64,000 bases of DNA, taken from the NCBI RefSeq assembly GCF_030681155.1, contig NZ_JAUXXE010000039.1, forward strand, positions 1 to 64,000. Direction: 5' to 3'. A program made the translations under genes and the position numbers. The stretch comes from Phenylobacterium sp. (GTDB lineage Bacteria > Pseudomonadota > Alphaproteobacteria > Caulobacterales > Caulobacteraceae). The first letter of the stretch is position 1. Each line of letters begins with the position of its first letter. Shown piece by piece: positions 40,286 through 49,513 of the stretch. The notes below the pieces were generated by a model that did no database searches, was not told the DNA's origin, and saw nothing but the letters and a program-made list of their open reading frames with translations.

Positions 40286-40842
40286 CGCTCGATCGTCCCC
40301 GTCCGGCGGATCTTTTTCTGCAACTGCAGAACGCCGTAGACCAGGGCCTCAGCCGTGGGCGGGCAACCGGGCACATAGATATCGACCGGAACGATCCGGT
40401 CACAGCCGCGCACGACGGAATAGCTGAAATAGTAGTAGCCGCCGCCATTGGCGCACGAGCCCATCGAGATGACGTAGCGCGGCTCCGGCATCTGATCGTA
40501 GACCTTGCGCAGAGCCGGGGCCATCTTGTTGCACAGCGTGCCGGCGACGATCATCACGTCCGACTGGCGCGGTGAGGCGCGCGGCGCGAAGCCGTAGCGC
40601 TCCAGGTCATAACGCGGCATCGAGGCCTGCATCATTTCCACGGCGCAGCAGGCCAGGCCAAACGTCATCCACATGAGCGAGCCGGTGCGCGCCCAGGTGA
40701 TCAGGTCGTCAGCGGCCGCAGTGATGAAGCCCTTGTCGGCCAATTCGCTCGACACGCCGTCGAAGAACGGGTCGTGGACTTTGGGGTCGTAGCCCTCGAC
40801 CGTCGTACGGCCGGCCGAACCCGCGGGAACGATCACTCCCAT
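40282..40842 (-). CDS. nuoB: NADH-quinone oxidoreductase subunit B
   Basis: Carries the terminal cluster N2: cysteines in [20 protein letters not shown] and [11 protein letters not shown]. It is 186 residues from the ATG at 40842, which overlaps the nuoA 3' end by 10 nt. A GTG seven codons upstream (40863) is also open. [25 protein letters not shown] is the family signature. Confidence 0.95.
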   Translation of the reverse strand: MGVIVPAGSAGRTTVEGYDPKVHDPFFDGVSSELADKGFITAAADDLITWARTGSLMWMTFGLACCAVEMMQASMPRYDLERYGFAPRASPRQSDVMIVAGTLCNKMAPALRKVYDQMPEPRYVISMGSCANGGGYYYFSYSVVRGCDRIVPVDIYVPGCPPTAEALVYGVLQLQKKIRRTGTIER

Positions 40843-41210
40843 TCCAGGGCGCCTTTCTTCCACTCGTAGATGAAGCCGACAGTCAGAATGCCCAGGAAGG
40901 ACATCATCGACCAGAAGGCGAACTGGGCCACGTCCTGCGGCAGCTTCATAAGCGCCACGGCCCAGGGGAACAGGAAGGCCACTTCAAGGTCGAAGATGAT
41001 GAAGAGGATCGACACCAGATAGAACCTGACGTCGAACTTCATCCGCGCGTCATCGAACGCGTTGAAGCCGCACTCATAGGTCGACATTTTTTCCGGATCG
41101 GGAGCCGACGGCGCAAGCGTCGCTGACGCCACGAGGAAGGCGAGCCCCAAAACGGCCGCGATCCCCAGGAAGATCACGATGGGCAGATACTGCAAAAGAA
41201 AGGCGTTCAT
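40833..41210 (-). CDS. nuoA: NADH-quinone oxidoreductase subunit A
   Basis: Small membrane subunit next to the quinone tunnel, 125 residues and three helices. [43 protein letters not shown] is distributed over residues 41-83 and is diagnostic. The ATG at 41210 has GAGGA about 5 nt upstream; the longer frame upstream is not NuoA-like. It is the first gene of the 14-subunit operon. Confidence 0.96.
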   Translation of the reverse strand: MNAFLLQYLPIVIFLGIAAVLGLAFLVASATLAPSAPDPEKMSTYECGFNAFDDARMKFDVRFYLVSILFIIFDLEVAFLFPWAVALMKLPQDVAQFAFWSMMSFLGILTVGFIYEWKKGALEWE

Positions 41211-41661
41211 GGAATCCTCGAAGGAGTCGCGCGCCCTTCTAGACCACCATTGCGCAGGGTTCAAACGGCGTGGTGCGACCGTTGGTATCGCAGCGCCACA
41301 TAAATAGCATCGGGTGAAAATTTCGACGCGTCTGTGAGGCTCAAGCCCTTTCCACGCCTTGGAAAACGCCCGTTTGCCGCGCGATTACCTTCACTCGCAC
41401 CTAGAGGCGCTAGTAATAATCACTCTCAACTGAAAGCGCCTTTTGGAGTGCCTAGCGGCGATTTGGCCCTCGCATTAGACCTGAAGAACGCCTTGTCACC
41501 CGTTTGACGCCCGGCTCTCCGCCCCCACCCGGTCCGGACTCCGCCCGCGCCGTGTAATTGGCGATCTTATGCACGGCCCTCTCGCCTTCATTTGCAGATG
41601 GCCGTTGACACGATTCAAGTCGGGTCATATCAGACGCCCCTCGCGGCGACGTAGCCGTCAC
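41211..41661 (-). other. nuo promoter region
   Basis: A 451-nt gene-free stretch between nuoA and tRNA-Asp. It must contain the nuo promoter and the tRNA promoter. I see a Fur-like site at 41414-41428 and a TATTTAT stretch near 41291-41297 on the minus strand that could be a -10, but no convincing -35 partner. Short open frames here show no coding character. Confidence 0.5.
41414..41428 (-). promoter_or_regulatory. candidate Fur box upstream of nuoA
   Basis: TGAGAGTGATTATTA on the minus strand matches 12 of the 14 defined positions of the classical 7-1-7 Fur site (TGATAAT-N-ATTATCA). It lies about 205 nt before nuoA in an unusually AT-rich patch. Complex I is rich in Fe-S clusters, so iron control is plausible. 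No binding evidence; a single degenerate site. Confidence 0.35.
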
Positions 41662-41738
<77 letters not shown>

Positions 41739-41800
41739 TTTCTTCTTTCGCTTCTCAGCGGTTCAAGTTCCGGTCCAACCGGGGTGCGAACAGCCGGTCT

Positions 41801-41877
<77 letters not shown>

Positions 41878-41892
41878 CCCTCCCCCTCACAA

Positions 41893-42331
41893 TCAAGACG
41901 CCCTGGTAGCAGCCTCTCCTGGCCGCAGGAACAGTCTCGCGATCTCGGGATGCTCCAGTTGCAGCTTCTCGCTCAAATCCTGGGCCGCGCGCTCGATCTC
42001 GCCACCGGGCAGATCGTCGTCGAAATCGATGGTCACCCCGGCGAGGATTTCCTGCGGCTCTCACGCCAGGCCACAGCGAACCAGGCGCTCTCGAAACCGA
42101 TGGCCACGCCCGGCATCAGGAAATTGATCCACGGCTTGGTCAACGGCTCGGGGTTAATGATCTTGAGAAAGCCCTCGGAGATCGAGAACGCGCCGCCCAA
42201 GGCCAAGATCATCAGGGCTCAGTCAGCATGGCCGAACTGCCAGTGAACATGAAGGCGGCGAACTTGCTGGCTGCGATGGCGAGATTCCCCGCGGCGGCCG
42301 CGTAGATCGCGAAGCGTGAGTCCCCGGCCAT
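41893..42331 (-). pseudogene. decayed cation-diffusion-facilitator (CDF) transporter
   Basis: Three pieces in CDF order on the minus strand. (1) From the ATG at 42331, MAGDSRFAIYAAAAGNLAIA then KFAAFMFTGSSAMLTE, the N-terminal helix; this runs into TGATGA. (2) In another frame, LGGAFSISEGFLKIINPEP then WINFLMPGVAIGFESAWFAV, the mid-protein helices. (3) In a third frame, VTIDFDDDLPGGEIERAAQD then LEHPEIARLFLRPGE, the C-terminal cytoplasmic domain. An intact gene would be about 300 codons; about 145 remain, with at least one deletion and two frame changes. The identification is by remembered family pattern. Confidence 0.75.
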
Positions 42332-42440
42332 CAGCTACTCCCCTCGCCGCAACTCCCTGTACCATCCACGGTTCCGCCGGGCTTGACCATTCCAGCCGGG
42401 AGGCGATCCTGCATCACTGCTCAGCTTGAGGTGCGCTGCC

Positions 42441-43061
42441 ATGAAAACCTATCGCTCGGTCGCCGCGCTCGTCGTGTGGTTCGGCTTGCTGCTGCAGTAC
42501 TTCCTGATGGTGCGAGGACAGAGCGGCGAGGCGCTAGCCACGCGCACCATCAACTTCCTCAGCTACTTCACCATCTTGAGCAATCTGCTGGCGGCTGTCG
42601 CCCTTTCGGCCCCAGCGGTCGCTCCGGGCGGTCCCATTGGGCGCTTCTTCGCCAAGCCCTCGGTACGCACCGCCGTTGTGCTCTACACATCGGTGACGGC
42701 GGCGACCTACATCGTGATCCTGCAAGGCCTGTGGAATCCGCAGGGCCTGCAATGGGTGGCGGACACCACCCTGCACTATGTGACGCCCGCGCTCTTCCTC
42801 ATCGACTGGCTGCTGTTCACCCCGAAGGGCGCCCTGCGCTGGCGCTCGGTGCTGCCGTGGCTGACCTTCCCGCTCGTCTACGGTCTCTACAGCATCTTCC
42901 GTGGGCCGCTTTCGGGCTTCTATCCCTATCCGTTCCTCGACGTTTCCAACCTTGGATTGGCCCGGGTGGTGGCCAACATGGCGGCGATGAGCGGCTTCTT
43001 CCTGGCGATGGGATTGGCCTTCGTTCTCATCGACCGCCTGTTGAAGCGCCGGCGCGCCTAG
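42441..43061 (+). CDS. Pr6Pr-family six-helix membrane protein
   Basis: A 206-residue polytopic protein with about six membrane helices. INFLSYFTILSNLLAAVAL near residue 40, the QGLQWVADTTLHYVTPALFLIDWLLF region near 105-125, and WLTFPLVYGLYSIFRGPLSGFYPYPFLD are the hallmarks of the Pr6Pr (FAR-17a/AIG1-like) family. Function unknown. The start is the ATG at 42441 with GAGGT 11 nt upstream; an in-frame GTG five codons earlier lacks a ribosome-binding site. It converges on the FMN reductase gene and shares CTAG stop codons with it. Confidence 0.85.
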   Translation: MKTYRSVAALVVWFGLLLQYFLMVRGQSGEALATRTINFLSYFTILSNLLAAVALSAPAVAPGGPIGRFFAKPSVRTAVVLYTSVTAATYIVILQGLWNPQGLQWVADTTLHYVTPALFLIDWLLFTPKGALRWRSVLPWLTFPLVYGLYSIFRGPLSGFYPYPFLDVSNLGLARVVANMAAMSGFFLAMGLAFVLIDRLLKRRRA

Positions 43062-43630
43062 CCCGCCGCGCGCATCGCCTTCAGTGCGCCGCCCCAGCGC
43101 ACCAGTTCGTCCAGCATCGCCTTGGCCGAAGTCTCATGCAGGTCATTCGGCGTGAAGGTCTTCTCAGCGTCCAGGTGTTGCGGGAACATCGGGATCGTCA
43201 CCTGCTCGGGCAAAGGCATGATCTTGAAGCTGGTCAGCATCAGCTTCTCGGCCTGGACCGCGCGCAGCCCGCCTGAAACGCCGCCGTAGCTGACAAAGCC
43301 CGCGACCTTGTTGCCCCACTCATGAACCAGATAGTTCATCGCGTTCACCAGCGAAGGCGGCGGGCCGTAGTTGTATTCCGGGGTCACGAAGACGAACGCA
43401 TCGCCGCTCTCGACGCTCGCGCTCCAGGCCTTGGTGTGCTCGTGCTCGTACTTCCGCAGCCGCGGGTGGTGCGGCTCGTCGTAGACGGGCAAGTCGAAGT
43501 CGGCGAGATCGACCAGTTCGACCTCGAAGCCGCCATGCGCCTTCGCATAGGTCTCGAACCACCGGCCGATCGAAAGCCCGACCCGGCCGGGGCGAGTGGA
43601 GCAAACGATGACGTTGAGCTTCAGGGACAT
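43058..43630 (-). CDS. NADPH-dependent FMN reductase family protein
   Basis: Flavodoxin-fold reductase of about 190 residues. LNVIVCSTRPGRVGLSIGRWF is the FMN-phosphate loop and VFVTPEYNYGPPPSLVNAMNYL the flavin-ring loop. Such enzymes reduce flavins or quinones with NADPH. The ATG at 43630 has GAGG at the right distance; an ATG four codons upstream does not. It could supply reduced flavin to neighbouring oxygenases, but that is inference. Confidence 0.88.
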   Translation of the reverse strand: MSLKLNVIVCSTRPGRVGLSIGRWFETYAKAHGGFEVELVDLADFDLPVYDEPHHPRLRKYEHEHTKAWSASVESGDAFVFVTPEYNYGPPPSLVNAMNYLVHEWGNKVAGFVSYGGVSGGLRAVQAEKLMLTSFKIMPLPEQVTIPMFPQHLDAEKTFTPNDLHETSAKAMLDELVRWGGALKAMRAAG

Positions 43631-43682
43631 AGTCGACCTCATCGAGTGCAGAGGTCAGCTATAGCCTGTTGAGCGCCGACCG

Positions 43683-44093
43683 CTAGCCGGGCGGACCCTG
43701 TGGGAACGCTGGAAGGCCCGGAGTGAGCTGGTGCCAGGGCGGCGCCTCGGCGGTCCAGATGTGCATGGCCGGCGACGGCTCCCCCGGATCATCCAGGCTG
43801 CCGACCTTCACGGCCAGAAACGGCATGGCCAATGGGTCCGAATAGAGCGGCGTACCGCACTCGGGGCAGAACACTCGCTCGACGTCCGAGCCGCTGCCGC
43901 CGGGACTCTTGAAGCCCTTCGGGTAGCCCTTGGTGAGTTCGAAGGCCGTACGCGGAGCGAGCGCGACGTAGTTCGGCCCGCCGCCGGAACTGTACTGACA
44001 CTGTCGGCAGTGGCAGACCCCGACCGCCATGGGCGGCTGGGTGATCTTGTAGCGCACAGATCCGCAGGCGCAGCCGCCTTGCAACTCGCTCAT
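43683..44093 (-). CDS. GFA/CENP-V family zinc-binding protein
   Basis: A 136-residue protein with the family cysteine set: GGCACGSVRY (C8, C10), VCHCRQCQ (C27, C29, C32) and FCPECGTPLYSD (near residue 80). Proteins of this family bind structural zinc. Glutathione-dependent formaldehyde-activating activity is claimed for one branch only, so no substrate is assigned. It is 13 nt after the monooxygenase gene, likely cotranscribed. Confidence 0.9.
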   Translation of the reverse strand: MSELQGGCACGSVRYKITQPPMAVGVCHCRQCQYSSGGGPNYVALAPRTAFELTKGYPKGFKSPGGSGSDVERVFCPECGTPLYSDPLAMPFLAVKVGSLDDPGEPSPAMHIWTAEAPPWHQLTPGLPAFPQGPPG

Positions 44094-44106
44094 GTCGTCC
44101 CTTCCC

Positions 44107-46029
44107 TTATCCGACCAGTTCGGCGCTTTTGGTAAGTACGAAGTCCTTCGGATCCGGTGCCAAGGTCGCGCGCCAATAGTCCACGAGGGCGAAGGGCCAG
44201 TTCTGGCTCACCCGGCCCTTCTCGTTCTTGTACCAACTGGTCACTTGCGGCGCGCCCCAGGCCATCAGGCTGTTGCCCGCGTCGACCTTGGCGTTGAAGG
44301 CGTCATGAACGTCCTGCTTCGGCTCCATGGCCGCCGCCCCGGTCTCGGCCAGCAATTTCAGGCATCCGAGGATGTAGCGAACGCTGCATTCGGAGAAGAA
44401 GATGATGGAGCCATTGACCACGATATTGGTGTTCGGTCCGTAGATCATGAAGAGGTTGGGGAAGCCCGGCGTCGTCATGCCCAGGTAGGCGCGAGCGTCG
44501 CCATCCCAGCTGGCATGAAGGTCCGCGCCGTCGCGGCCAATGATCTTCATCGGCCACAGGAACTTCGAGGCGTAGAAGCCGGTGCCGTAGATGATCACGT
44601 CGAACTCGCGGCTCTCGCCATCGACGGTGACGATGCCCTGCGGGGTGATTTCGGAGATGCCCTCCGTCACCAGCTCGACATTTTCGCGCTTCAGCGCCTC
44701 GATCCACACGCCGTTGTCCAGCAAGGACCGCTTGCCGCCGACCGGATAGGTAGGGATCACCTTGGCGATCAAGTCGGGACGATCTGGCGCCTGGGCGGCT
44801 ATGGCCTGCGCGATCATCTCGCGGAAGCCGAAGTTCATTTCGCTGACCGCCGTCGACGGTCCGGTCCAATTGGGGTCGGCGGTAACCATCGGCAACAGCC
44901 CATCGGTTACGGTCCAGAACATCCAGAAGCGGTACCATTTGTCGTAGAACGGCACGTGCTCCATCAGCCAGTTCATCCCGGCCGGCACGTCCTCGTGATA
45001 GTGCGCCACCGGGAAACCCCACGGCGGCGTGCGCTGGAACACGGTCAAGCTGCCGACCTTTCTCGCGATCTCCGGCACGAACTGGAAGGCGCTGGCTCCC
45101 GTGCCGATCACGGCCACCCGCTTGCCAGTCAAATCGACGTCGTGCCGCCACTCGGCCGAATGGAAGGCCGCGCCCGCGAACCGTTCGCGCCCCTTGATGT
45201 CGGGATAGCGGGGCCGGTTGAGCTGGCCGACAGCGGTGATGACCGCCTGGGCTTCGACATGCTCGATCCCTGACGGGGTCTTCAGCCGCACTTTCCAGAC
45301 CGCGCGCGGTTCATCCCAGACCATTTCCTCGACCGTGGTTTCGAACCGGACGTGCTTCTTGACGTCGTGGCGAGCGGCGACGCCGCGGAAGTAGTCCAGC
45401 AGCACGGGCTGGGTGGAGAAGTGCTGGGGCCAAAAGTGGTTCGGCTCGAAGCTGTAGGAGTACATGTGATTGGAGGAATCCACCCGGCAACCCGGATAGG
45501 TGTTCTCCAGCCAGGTGCCTCCCACATCGGCGTTCTTGTCCACGATCTCGAATGGCACGCCGGCCTGGGTCAAACGGATGGCCGCGAGGATGCCGGACAT
45601 CCCGGCGCCGACGACCAAGACGTTCAGGCGCCGCGCCGCGGCCTTGAGCTGCGGCGAGGACCATTGCGGGTCTTTTGAACTGTGGCCATCGAGCGCAAGC
45701 TCATCGGTGAGAAACTCGCCATAGCCGTCGGGAATGTCCGCGCCGGCAACGAAGCTCATCATCTGGCGGACGGCTTCGGGCCCTGGTATCGGCGCCATCG
45801 ACCGCTTGCCGGTCAGATAGTCGGTGATCGCGATCTTGGCGGCCGCTCGCATCTTGGCCTGCTCGGCCTCGGACACGCCTGTCTCGCCACGCGAGAGCGG
45901 CATGTAGGTCGGCCGCCACTCTGGCCGCAGCCAGGTCATATCACCCGTCAGATGCACCAGGGCCGCCGACAACGCCGGCAAATGGGCGCTCTCCAAAGCC
46001 TGATCGAGGGGGGTCAAATCGACCGCCAT
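44107..46029 (-). CDS. flavin-containing Baeyer-Villiger-type monooxygenase
   Basis: Class B flavoprotein that inserts oxygen into ketones using FAD and NADPH. It is 640 residues. After an N-terminal extension of about 135 residues come the FAD Rossmann motif VVGAGMSG (139-146), VGGTWLENTYPGCRVD, the Baeyer-Villiger fingerprint FAGAAFHSAEW (284-294, FxGxxxHxxxW), and the NADPH motif VIGTGASAFQ. The extension is the long-N-terminus type seen in cyclopentadecanone- or phenylacetone-like relatives. Substrate unknown. Confidence 0.9.
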   Translation of the reverse strand: MAVDLTPLDQALESAHLPALSAALVHLTGDMTWLRPEWRPTYMPLSRGETGVSEAEQAKMRAAAKIAITDYLTGKRSMAPIPGPEAVRQMMSFVAGADIPDGYGEFLTDELALDGHSSKDPQWSSPQLKAAARRLNVLVVGAGMSGILAAIRLTQAGVPFEIVDKNADVGGTWLENTYPGCRVDSSNHMYSYSFEPNHFWPQHFSTQPVLLDYFRGVAARHDVKKHVRFETTVEEMVWDEPRAVWKVRLKTPSGIEHVEAQAVITAVGQLNRPRYPDIKGRERFAGAAFHSAEWRHDVDLTGKRVAVIGTGASAFQFVPEIARKVGSLTVFQRTPPWGFPVAHYHEDVPAGMNWLMEHVPFYDKWYRFWMFWTVTDGLLPMVTADPNWTGPSTAVSEMNFGFREMIAQAIAAQAPDRPDLIAKVIPTYPVGGKRSLLDNGVWIEALKRENVELVTEGISEITPQGIVTVDGESREFDVIIYGTGFYASKFLWPMKIIGRDGADLHASWDGDARAYLGMTTPGFPNLFMIYGPNTNIVVNGSIIFFSECSVRYILGCLKLLAETGAAAMEPKQDVHDAFNAKVDAGNSLMAWGAPQVTSWYKNEKGRVSQNWPFALVDYWRATLAPDPKDFVLTKSAELVG

Positions 46030-46123
46030 GCTCTTTCTCCCTGGATAATCATTGTTCTTTCAAGGGAGCTTACGCCTCTCGCGGGCGAGGAAAAGGGCGC
46101 CCTGGCGTCAGGGCGCCTGCCGC

Positions 46124-47383
46124 TCAGGCGACGATCCGAACCGGCAGGGTCTCGTAGCCCTTCACGAAACTGGACCGCACCCGGCGTGGCTCTTCCACCA
46201 CCTCAATCCGCTCGAACCGCTTGAGGATCTCCTCCCAGACGACGCGGAGCTGCATTTCCGCCAGCCGATTGCCGACGCAACGGTGGATGCCAAAACCGAA
46301 AGAGAGATGCTGACGGGGTCGCTCGCGATCGATGATGAAGCGCTCGGGCTCGGCGATCGTCTCGTCGTCGCGGTTGCCCGAGACGTACCACATGACGACC
46401 TTGTCGCCCTTCTTGATGGTCTTGCCGCCCAGTTCGAAGTCCTCGGTCGCCGTCCGGCGCATATGGGCGAGCGGCGTTTGCCAGCGGATGATCTCGGGCA
46501 CCATCGAGGTGATCAGCGAGTGATCGGCGCGCAGCTTGTCATACTGTTCGGGATTCTGATTGAGGGCGTAGAGGCCGCCGGACATCGAGTTGCGGGTGGT
46601 GTCATTGCCGCCGACGATCAGCAGGATGATGTTCCCGAGATACTCGTCGGGCGTCATGTTCCTCGTAGCCTCGCCGTGCGCCAACATAGAGATCAGGTCT
46701 CCGCGCGGCGGCTCATTGACCCGCTGGTTCCAGAGCTCTGTGAACTCGGCCAAGCACTCCATGAGTTCGGCCTGACGCTCATCCTCTGTCTCGCAGATCC
46801 CGCCCGGCATCGGGATGCAGGTCGCTACGTCCGACCAGCGGGTGAGCTTGCGCCGCTCCTCGAAGGGGAAGTCGAACAGGGTCGCCAGCATCTGGGTTGT
46901 CAGTTCGATCGACACACGGTCAACCCAGTCGAAGGTCTCGCCCCTCGGCAAGGCGTCCAGGATCTTGGCCGCCCGCTCGCGGATGATCGGCTCCATCATG
47001 TGCAGGTTCGCCGGCGAGACGATCGGGCTGACCGTCTTGCGCTGCACGTCATGGCGCGGAGGATCCATGGCGATGAAGCTTGGCCTGCGCAGGTCCGGCC
47101 GCGCATCGCGAATGGTGATGCCGCCGAGCGCGGCCTCCGACGAGAAGACCCCGTGGTTGGTGTCGACCACCATGATGTCGTTGTACTTGGTGACCGACCA
47201 ATAAGCCCCGAACTCGGAGTCGGCGCAGTAGTGGACGGGGTCCTCCCGCCGCAGGCGTTCGAAATAGGGCCAGTGGGTGTTGGTTCGGAACAGCTCCGGA
47301 TCGCCCGGATGCATTTCCTCAAGCGGCATTGAGTAGGCGCGAGCCCGCGCTTCGTCGGCCAGCTTCATGGCGCCGTCAGCCAT
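46124..47383 (-). CDS. cytochrome P450
   Basis: Class I bacterial P450, 419 residues, soluble. Heme-ligand motif FGFGIHRCVGNRLAE (Cys369), I-helix VGGNDTTRNS for oxygen activation, and K-helix EIIRWQTP with the ExxR-type pair are all present. The pattern resembles terpenoid- or steroid-side-chain P450s of proteobacteria. No ferredoxin or ferredoxin reductase gene is adjacent, so electron donors lie elsewhere. GGGAGGATCGA precedes the ATG. Confidence 0.93.
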   Translation of the reverse strand: MADGAMKLADEARARAYSMPLEEMHPGDPELFRTNTHWPYFERLRREDPVHYCADSEFGAYWSVTKYNDIMVVDTNHGVFSSEAALGGITIRDARPDLRRPSFIAMDPPRHDVQRKTVSPIVSPANLHMMEPIIRERAAKILDALPRGETFDWVDRVSIELTTQMLATLFDFPFEERRKLTRWSDVATCIPMPGGICETEDERQAELMECLAEFTELWNQRVNEPPRGDLISMLAHGEATRNMTPDEYLGNIILLIVGGNDTTRNSMSGGLYALNQNPEQYDKLRADHSLITSMVPEIIRWQTPLAHMRRTATEDFELGGKTIKKGDKVVMWYVSGNRDDETIAEPERFIIDRERPRQHLSFGFGIHRCVGNRLAEMQLRVVWEEILKRFERIEVVEEPRRVRSSFVKGYETLPVRIVA

Positions 47384-47510
47384 TCGATCCTCCCTGGTGC
47401 GGCGCCTGGTTTTCGGCTGGGAGGCCGTGACCGGCGTCGTTCAGGCGATGAAATCCCAAACGAGACGCGGTCACAACGCCTTAAAAATCCAAACTAGGTT
47501 CGGTTCGGCC

Positions 47511-47975
47511 TCAAGGGCGAAGCAATCGCCAAGCCGCATAGGGAGACTCTTGGTCGGCGCCGACGGGTTGGTGGCGCACGTCGAGCGCCTGATCTTCGAG
47601 TGGCTTGGCGAGCTCGGCATACACCGTCGCGGTCGAAAGCCCGAACGGCTCTCCATCTTCATTGGAGTAGGCGAACCTGACGGCGCTCACACCAGTCAGG
47701 TACATGGCCGACAGGCACATCGGGCATGGCTGCCCGCTCGCATAGACGACGCACCCGTCCAGCCGCGGGGCGCCCAGCACCTGGGCGGCCTTGCGGATCG
47801 CGGAGAGTTCGGCGTGGGCCGTCGGATCTCCCGTCGCACCGATCTCATTCACCCCCGTGGCGATCACCTCGCCGTCCTTCACGACCAGCGCGCCGAAGGG
47901 ACGTCCGTCGTGGTCGCGTACATTGGCGAGCGCCAGGTCGATCGCTTGCCGCAGGAAGTGCTCCTCAGTCGCCAT
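47511..47975 (-). CDS. CMP/dCMP-type (guanine deaminase-like) nucleoside deaminase
   Basis: Cytidine-deaminase-fold zinc enzyme of 154 residues. The zinc and proton-shuttle motifs are TAHAE (H54, E56) and PCPMC (C84, C87). The overall length and the VRFAYSNEDGEPFGL segment resemble guanine deaminase/tRNA adenosine deaminase relatives rather than TadA proper. A general role in nucleobase salvage is likely; substrate not assigned. Confidence 0.88.
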   Translation of the reverse strand: MATEEHFLRQAIDLALANVRDHDGRPFGALVVKDGEVIATGVNEIGATGDPTAHAELSAIRKAAQVLGAPRLDGCVVYASGQPCPMCLSAMYLTGVSAVRFAYSNEDGEPFGLSTATVYAELAKPLEDQALDVRHQPVGADQESPYAAWRLLRP

Positions 47976-47984
47976 AGCCGCCTC

Positions 47985-48893
47985 CTAACCTTGCGCCCGC
48001 GCTATCTGATCCAGCACCTCCCGCGACAGGGTCATTCCTGAGGCGTCCAGGTTTTCGATCAAGTGCGCCATCCTGGTGGTCCCCACCACGGCGCACGACA
48101 CATTCGGATCGGACAGCACATAGGCGAGCGCCGCCTGCGCCGCCGTCATGTCCGGGATCTGCGACAAGAACCCGAACCGCGCACCTCTGGCGACATCGGC
48201 CCGATGGTTCTTCATTGCCCGCAGCGCATACCAGACATCCCTCGGCGCGCGCAGGCGAAGGACTTGGCGATTGGCGTGCCCCATGGCCAGCGCCATCCCG
48301 GCCAGTACGCCCTTCCCCTGCCCCGTCGCCCTGGCGATCAGCGGCGCGCGTTCGGGGCGTAGGACATTGTAGTCCACCATCACCACGTCAAAGACCGGTA
48401 GGCCGACCACATGCTCGATCAGGGCCGGGTCGAAGCTGTTGACGCCCAGCGCCTGTACTAGCCCGCGGCGCTTCAGACCGCCCAACATGGCCAGCATCTT
48501 GTCATCGAGTTCAGCCGCCGCCGGTCCATGGAGCTGGAGAAGCGGCAGCGTCTCAAGGCCAAGGTTGCGCAGGCTGCGCTCGACGCTCGCCTCGATGCCC
48601 TCAAGGGAAAAATCACGGATCACACGGCGGCCGTCATGCCGCGTCCCGGCCTTGGTGGCGACCACGACCCTGTCCAGGTTCCGGCCTTTGAGCGCTCGGC
48701 CCAGTCTCGGCTCGGCCGCCCCGCCCGAATAGGCGGCGCCGGTGTCGAAGAACGTGACGCCATGGTCCAGCGCCGCATGCACCAGCTTCACGGCTTGGCG
48801 CTCGTCAAACGCCTTCTGACCCCACCAACTCGCGCAGCCGAGCCCGATCTCTGAGACGATCAGGCCGGTCTTGCCGAGCGGTCGGTAACGCAT
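47985..48893 (-). CDS. aldo/keto reductase family oxidoreductase
   Basis: NADPH-dependent TIM-barrel reductase, 302 residues from the ATG at 48893 (MRYRPLGKTGLIVSEIGLGC). The catalytic tetrad is visible: Asp in FFDTGAAY, Tyr in the same segment, Lys in VATKAGT and His in LLQLHGPA. The C-terminus keeps the VVGTTRMAHLIENL cofactor loop. It lies 9 nt upstream of the deaminase start on the same strand. Physiological substrate unknown. Confidence 0.9.
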   Translation of the reverse strand: MRYRPLGKTGLIVSEIGLGCASWWGQKAFDERQAVKLVHAALDHGVTFFDTGAAYSGGAAEPRLGRALKGRNLDRVVVATKAGTRHDGRRVIRDFSLEGIEASVERSLRNLGLETLPLLQLHGPAAAELDDKMLAMLGGLKRRGLVQALGVNSFDPALIEHVVGLPVFDVVMVDYNVLRPERAPLIARATGQGKGVLAGMALAMGHANRQVLRLRAPRDVWYALRAMKNHRADVARGARFGFLSQIPDMTAAQAALAYVLSDPNVSCAVVGTTRMAHLIENLDASGMTLSREVLDQIARAQG

Positions 48894-48964
48894 TTGAGGG
48901 ACACTTCTTGGCAAGGCCCGCCCTAAGCGTAACCTACGAGCCGGGCCCACGCGTGGGCGAAGAA

Positions 48965-49041
48965 TGGTGGGCGGCGAGGGGCTCGAACCCCCGACCCCCT
49001 GGGTGTAAACCAGGTGCTCTGACCAACTGAGCTAGCCGCCC
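48965..49041 (-). tRNA. tRNA-Val (TAC)
   Basis: A 77-nt tRNA with encoded CCA. Acceptor GGGCGGC pairs with GCCGCCC, the anticodon loop is TTTACAC between CCTGG and CCAGG stems (anticodon TAC), and the T loop is TTCGAGC. Discriminator A73. Confidence 0.97.
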
Positions 49042-49075
49042 GATCGCGCCAAAAATGGCGCGCCTATAGATAGCG

Positions 49076-49108
49076 AAAAGGGCGACCTCCGGGTACGGAA
49101 GCCGCCCT
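49076..49108 (-). terminator. HU gene terminator
   Basis: AGGGCG / CGCCCT arms with an inner TCCG / CGGA stem, followed on the minus strand by TTTT. It lies 27 nt after the HU stop and before tRNA-Val. Confidence 0.65.
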
Positions 49109-49134
49109 GAATGCTAAGACCGCTTGCACAAGCC

Positions 49135-49407
49135 TTAGTTCAAAGAGCCCTTCAGGCCTTCGCCGACGCGGAAACGCGCGGTCTTCGAAGCCGGACGGCT
49201 AACCGTCTCGCCGGTACGCGGGTTGCGCGCGGTGCCAGCGGCGCGGTTCACAGGCACGAAGCTGCCGAAACCGACGAGTCGAACTTCTTGTCCCGCCTTC
49301 AGCGACTCGGTGACGCTGTCGATGAACGCTTCCAGCGCGTCCTTCGCCTGCGCCTTATTCAGGCCCGCCTTATCGGCAATCGCCGTGACGAGTTCGGCCT
49401 TGGTCAT
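49135..49407 (-). CDS. hup: DNA-binding protein HU
   Basis: Nucleoid-associated protein of 90 residues that bends DNA as a dimer. MTKAELVTAIADKAGLNKAQ at the N-terminus and the DNA-arm region GFGSFVPVNRAAGTARNP (about 47-64) are typical of HU-beta. It is downstream of lon in the same orientation, an arrangement conserved in many proteobacteria, but with its own terminator and a 159-nt spacer. Confidence 0.96.
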   Translation of the reverse strand: MTKAELVTAIADKAGLNKAQAKDALEAFIDSVTESLKAGQEVRLVGFGSFVPVNRAAGTARNPRTGETVSRPASKTARFRVGEGLKGSLN

Positions 49408-49513
49408 TGTTTGTCTCTCCCAGCCCGTTATCTCAAACCGCGAACCTCTCGCGGAAGCGCGAGGCTGCTTCGCGTCGCGCGATTATGGCGGGCGATTCCC
49501 CCGCGTCAAACAA

